DNA from: Hymenoscyphus infarciens
Taxonomy: Eukaryota > Ascomycota > Leotiomycetes > Helotiales > Helotiaceae
Assembly (NCBI GenBank): GCA_001414345.1
Contig: LLCB01000434.1
Location: forward strand, 1 to 37,513
DNA: 37,513 nucleotides
Direction: 5' to 3'
Below, piece by piece: positions 34,380 through 37,513 of this stretch. How positions within the stretch are numbered: the first letter of the stretch is position 1; the number at the start of each line of letters is the position of its first letter. Made by a program: the position numbers and the translations under genes. The notes under the pieces are model-generated. The model was not told where the DNA came from, did no database searches, and saw only the letters and a program-made list of their open reading frames with translations.

Positions 34380-35339
34380 CTCTTTAAAGATTAACTTTAT
34401 ATTTAAAAGAATACTAAACTTTATATAAAACTAATCTAAGAAGTCTATAACTAAGTATCTAGTACTTACCTAAGTATAAAAAAGATATACTAGTTATTAG
34501 TATAATACTACTACTAGGCTAGAATATTTTTAAACTATAGAAGGTATATAAGGAATTATTAAGCCTATAAATACTCTTATTCTTAATAAACTAAGTAATA
34601 AGGCTTTCTTCACTCTCTACCTATACCTAACTATCTTATATAATATTTATATATAGACTTTAAATTATTTCTAAAAGATAAACATAGATTTAATACTATA
34701 TTAGTATTTATTAACTAACTTAGAAAGGATTTAGTATTAATACTTTATTACTTAACTATAGATACTAAAAGACTAGCTAAACTCTTTATTTAATAGATTT
34801 ACTATTTTAGCTACTACTCTAAATCGATTATATCTAATCAAAGACCTTAATTTATATTATTATTTTAAACTAAATTTTATTAAATAATTAGTATTAAGTT
34901 TAAGCTTAGTACTACTTACTATAAATAGATAGATAGATAGATAAAGATAATAAACTAATATATTAATTAGAGACTAAGGCTCTTTATAACCTACTATTAA
35001 GATAACTAGAGCGAATTAATCCTCTTAATAGATAGAGTATAAATAATACTTCTATACTTATCTATTAATATAACCTCTTATTAGCTTAAGTTTAGACTTA
35101 ACCTAAAGACTTTATAGAACTAGAATATACTAAAGACTTCTATTTCCTAGAAATAACTTAACTATAATAAGATAGTAAAAGTAGCTTAATATATATACTC
35201 TACTTAAGAGATAGCTAAAAATAATATAGGTAAGGCTTAGAAAAAGATAGAGGATAGTATAAACTAGTATTAAAGAGCTATTAACTAAGATATTAAAGAT
35301 AAAGTCTACTTATCTACTAAGAATCTTAAGATAAATCGT
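34380..35339 (+). pseudogene. Ruined gypsy integrase, part before the insertion
   Basis: Reads ..LYIDFKLFLKDKHRFNTILVFIN.L (first Asp kept, about 34.65 kb), SIISN.RP.FI (expected SDRGPQF; the second Asp reads Asn, about 34.83 kb), TYYK.IDR.IKIIN.Y (expected HPQTDGQTE, about 34.92 kb), then DKVYLSTKNLKINRSS up to 35339. It resumes at 36040 after the inserted element. Confidence 0.82.
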
Positions 35340-35382
35340 TCTAGTAGAGCGTCCTAGATATACTAAAAAGTCGGAATCGACT

Positions 35383-35422
35383 AAATCGCAAATCGTAAAT
35401 CGCAAATCGCAAATCGTAAATT
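35383..35422 (+). repeat. Subterminal 8-base tandem repeats (left)
   Basis: Five copies of an AAATCGCA / AAATCGTA unit just inside the left terminus; the right end has the complement (TTTACGATTTACGATT and so on) at 35973-36003. Subterminal repeats of this kind often bind transposase (general knowledge). Confidence 0.8.
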
Positions 35423-35560
35423 ATAAAGTCGAGCTAAAGTAGAACTTAATTATATTATCTAAGCCCTTTATTAAGAGGTAGGAGAGCATTTTGCTACTTC
35501 TTAGTCTCTCTCTCTCGCTACTCTTTCCTTCTTTAGTATATTATATAAATATAAAGGTAT

Positions 35561-35563
<3 letters not shown>

Positions 35564-35606
<43 letters not shown>

Positions 35607-35782
35607 GCGAGGGGACGAGCAAACATTTCAGTAGAAAGTTTTTCCTAGCGTAGATAAGAGGAGTTTAGCAAAAGTAGCAAATAATCCCCTCTCTCTCTCT
35701 CCCTCTCTCTCTCTCTCTCCCTCTCTCCCTCTCTCTCTCTCTCCCTCTCTCTCTCTCTCCCTCTCTCTCTCTTTCTCTCTTC
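35564..35782. repeat. Paired GA and CT microsatellites
   Basis: A (GA)n run at about 35564-35604 and an interrupted CT/CCCT run at about 35688-35782, which can pair with each other across a short spacer containing GGGGCGAGGGGACGAGC. Exact lengths may be unreliable. Confidence 0.85.
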
Positions 35783-36039
35783 CTTATTTATCTAGAAATA
35801 ATAGGAAGAATACGACATAATAGTAAGAAGACGATAACGAGAGAGCGATAGTAAGAGAGCAATGTTACTACTATATACGTGATATACTATAGTTAGACTA
35901 TCTAATCTAAATATAGAGAGAGAGAATTTAAATTAGAAACTATTCTCTTTTATACTTATAGAAAGTAACATTTTACGATTTACGATTTCCTATTTACGAT
36001 TTAGTTAATTCGACTTTTTAGTATATTCAGAATACCGTA

Positions 36040-36430
36040 TCTAGCTAAAAGCTTACTAAATAGTAGATAGGACCTTTTAAAATATTAGAAAGTATAAGAC
36101 ACTCTTATAAGCTAAAACTTCTTAAAAGCTTATTAATTTATAATATTTTTACCTCTAATATACTTTTAAAAGATCTAAATACTCTCTTACTAGAATAAGA
36201 GGCTTTAGAGTCTCTACTAGATATTATTAAAGGTATATAAGAATAAGAGATATAAGAAATACTTAGTAATAGACTTTTTAAAAAATAGCTATAATATTAA
36301 GTAAAATAAGTTAGATATAATTTAAATCCTACTTAGTATCTTATAAATAATTTTTAGAGTTTACTATATTATCTAAGAGACTTTTATATTAAATATCTAA
36401 AAGAGCTAAAACTACTTTAATATCTCTTTA
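36040..36430 (+). pseudogene. Ruined gypsy integrase tail and chromodomain
   Basis: Resumes after the insertion with KLTK..IGPFKILESIRHSY and LKLLKSLLIYNIFTSNILL (expected KL..KWIGPF.I, then L.LP...IHNVFH.SLL). The chromodomain follows at about 36.23-36.40 kb: E.EI.EILSNRLFKK.L.Y.VK.V(R)YNLNPT.YL, where the usual form is EVEEIL..R..R..L.YLVKW.GY....TWEP. The three aromatic-cage Trp sites are TAG/TAA or lost, as expected from RIP of TGG. Confidence 0.8.
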
Positions 36431-37513
36431 AATAGCTTAATATATAGAAATTAGATAAGAATTAAGTAAAAGAGTTAATTTATAAAACTCTATTAATACC
36501 TTCTAATTCTAGTTACTCTTAATAAAGAACTTATAATAAAAATCTAAGATAAAATACTAACTAGTAAGAATGTTTAAAATTAATAAAGTAAAGAACTAAG
36601 ACTAAGTTACTATTAAAACAGGGCCTACTAACTCTTTCTAAGCTATAGCCTCTTCTTCTTTTAACTTATTATCCTTCTCTTTACTCTTTTAAGCGTAAGA
36701 AGCTTAAATTAGCTCTTTCTCTACTATCTCCTTCTTATAAAGACGCTTCTTACTTTAGTAACCTCTTATAACTAGCTTTAGAGAGGACGTCTATAAACTC
36801 TTTAGATAGGCTTTAAAGAGGACCTAAACCTAGGTTTAGATAGAGGTCCTACTCTCTATAGTATAGTATAAGAACTATTAAATATTAGTAACTAAAACTG
36901 CTCTAATAAGTAAAGGGTACTTATAATAACCTTAGTATAAAGCGCCTAAGTCTCCTCTAAAAGAGTAAACTATACCTCTAAACTATTCTTTAGTACTTCT
37001 ATACTAGTAATAACTAATACCTTATCTAAAGTCTTAGTAGCCTTCTTAATCTCTCTCTTCTCCTTCTTAAGCTTAAGCTTACTAAACTCCTTCCTAATAA
37101 ACTATAACAACTATCTAAGTTAGAATAAATTTAGTATATATTTAAGATTAAACTTACTAAGATATATATAGTATTCTACTTAATATAGTACCTATACTTC
37201 TTCGACTTTAGCTTTTTAAAAGCGTATATATAATCTTCGTTCTAAGATTTTACTTAAAGGTATTAAACGTAGTAGACTTAGTAGATAGCTAGAAGTATAC
37301 TAGGAGGATATAGAAGAGATATTTTACTATATTAGATTAGTCTTAAATTAGATCTAATTAAGAAGAGAAGAACTTACTTTTATATATATATATATAATAT
37401 ATATATATATTCTAGGAGATAAGTTAGTATATAAGAATATACCTAATTAGAAGGTATTCTTACTATTTATATTATTTAGATAAAAAGAAAAGAAGAAGAG
37501 AAGTTAGAATTAG
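36431..37513. other. 3' spacer of the chromovirus, contents unclear
   Basis: RIP-mutated sequence after the chromodomain. The minus strand between about 37.1 and 36.65 kb has a low-stop Lys/Glu-rich reading (KEFSKLKLKKEKREIKKATK at about 37.07 kb) that could be a ruined antisense or spacer gene with coiled-coil character. I do not recognise it. An (AT)n run lies at about 37380-37411. No LTR is recognised. Confidence 0.4.

Larger units (their letters stand above)
35345..36039 (+). mobile_element. Non-autonomous inverted-repeat element (MITE-like) in the gypsy integrase
   Basis: 695 bp bounded by the 5-bp direct repeat TCTAG (35340-35344 and 36040-36044). Removing the element and one copy rejoins the integrase reading as NRSS.KLTK, in frame. 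Termini are inverted: an exact 16-bp core ATATACTAAAAAGTCG (35358-35373, complement at 36011-36026), with about ten outer bases differing mostly by C/T or G/A. Next come AAATCG-type 8-base repeats on both sides. The interior is a GA run and a CT run separated by about 85 bases, with no coding sequence seen. The superfamily is not assigned; a 5-bp duplication is uncommon for fungal DNA elements. Confidence 0.82.
23605..37513. other. AT-rich RIP-mutated block 2 (transposon nest, runs off the window)
   Basis: Second block with scarce CA and TG (line 33301-33360 has neither), kept CG, and TAA/TAG in place of Gln/Trp codons. It begins abruptly at about 23.6 kb. Two large retroelements fill it head to tail on the plus strand, each carrying a smaller inverted-repeat element. 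Confidence 0.92.
29667..37513 (+). mobile_element. Ty3/gypsy chromovirus, RIP-mutated, 3' end outside the window
   Basis: Plus-strand order is LTR, gag (about 30.95-31.45 kb), protease (about 31.95-32.25 kb), reverse transcriptase (about 32.93-33.5 kb), RNase H (about 33.65-34.05 kb), integrase (about 34.4-36.2 kb, split by a 695-bp insertion) and chromodomain (about 36.23-36.40 kb). Reverse transcriptase before integrase plus a C-terminal chromodomain defines a chromovirus; the chromodomain is thought to steer insertion to heterochromatin. No 3' LTR is seen by 37513. Every frame has stops, so it is dead. Confidence 0.88.

Noticed and set aside
35383..35422. CRISPR-like short repeats
   Set aside because: The 8-base units are contiguous without spacers and mirrored at the other end of the inserted element; they are subterminal transposon repeats in a eukaryote.

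Overview
The window looks like nuclear DNA of a filamentous ascomycete. Its genes have short introns (48 to 77 bp) with GT..AG ends and CTAAC/TTAAC-type branch sites, and it carries a GPI-anchored fungal wall glucanase of the GH17 EglC type. It also has long AT-rich blocks with the mark of repeat-induced point mutation (RIP). A Leotiomycete (Botrytis/Sclerotinia relatives) is a guess from protein flavour only.

Layout: (1) 1-3.45 kb, ordinary composition, one gene on the minus strand (GH17 endo-beta-1,3-glucanase, 2 introns, 432 aa). (2) About 3.48-18.3 kb, a block almost free of CA and TG dinucleotides, hence of ATG starts. It is a nest: the two ends are inverted copies of each other (about 350 bp), and inside lie a foldback element, solo LTRs in both orientations, a gag-only Ty3-type derivative with 310-bp LTRs and a GCTAT target duplication, and a complete 6.8-kb Ty1/copia element on the minus strand with 190-bp LTRs and a CTTAT duplication. 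Subtracting these leaves roughly 4 kb of a terminal-inverted-repeat element with an unrecognised ruined reading frame. (3) 18.3-23.6 kb, an ordinary island with one intact gene on the plus strand: a dynamin-superfamily GTPase (7 exons, 852 aa) with G1, G3 and G4 motifs and a C-terminal GED. (4) 23.6-37.5 kb, a second RIP block. It holds a Ty1/copia element (plus strand) carrying an internally deleted Tc1/mariner-like element, cut near its 3' end by a Ty3/gypsy chromovirus (plus strand) whose integrase tail is split by a 695-bp inverted-repeat element. The chromovirus runs past its chromodomain and out of the window.

The two host genes look intact and independent; nothing suggests a shared pathway. 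The main interest is genome architecture: a lone dynamin gene between two heavily mutated transposon nests, whose insertion order can be read from target duplications. No CDS can be claimed inside the RIP blocks. The pol-like readings there are described as ruined frames, in which TAA/TAG stand where Gln or Trp codons are expected and catalytic Asp codons have become Asn. All coordinates for ruined domains are approximate.
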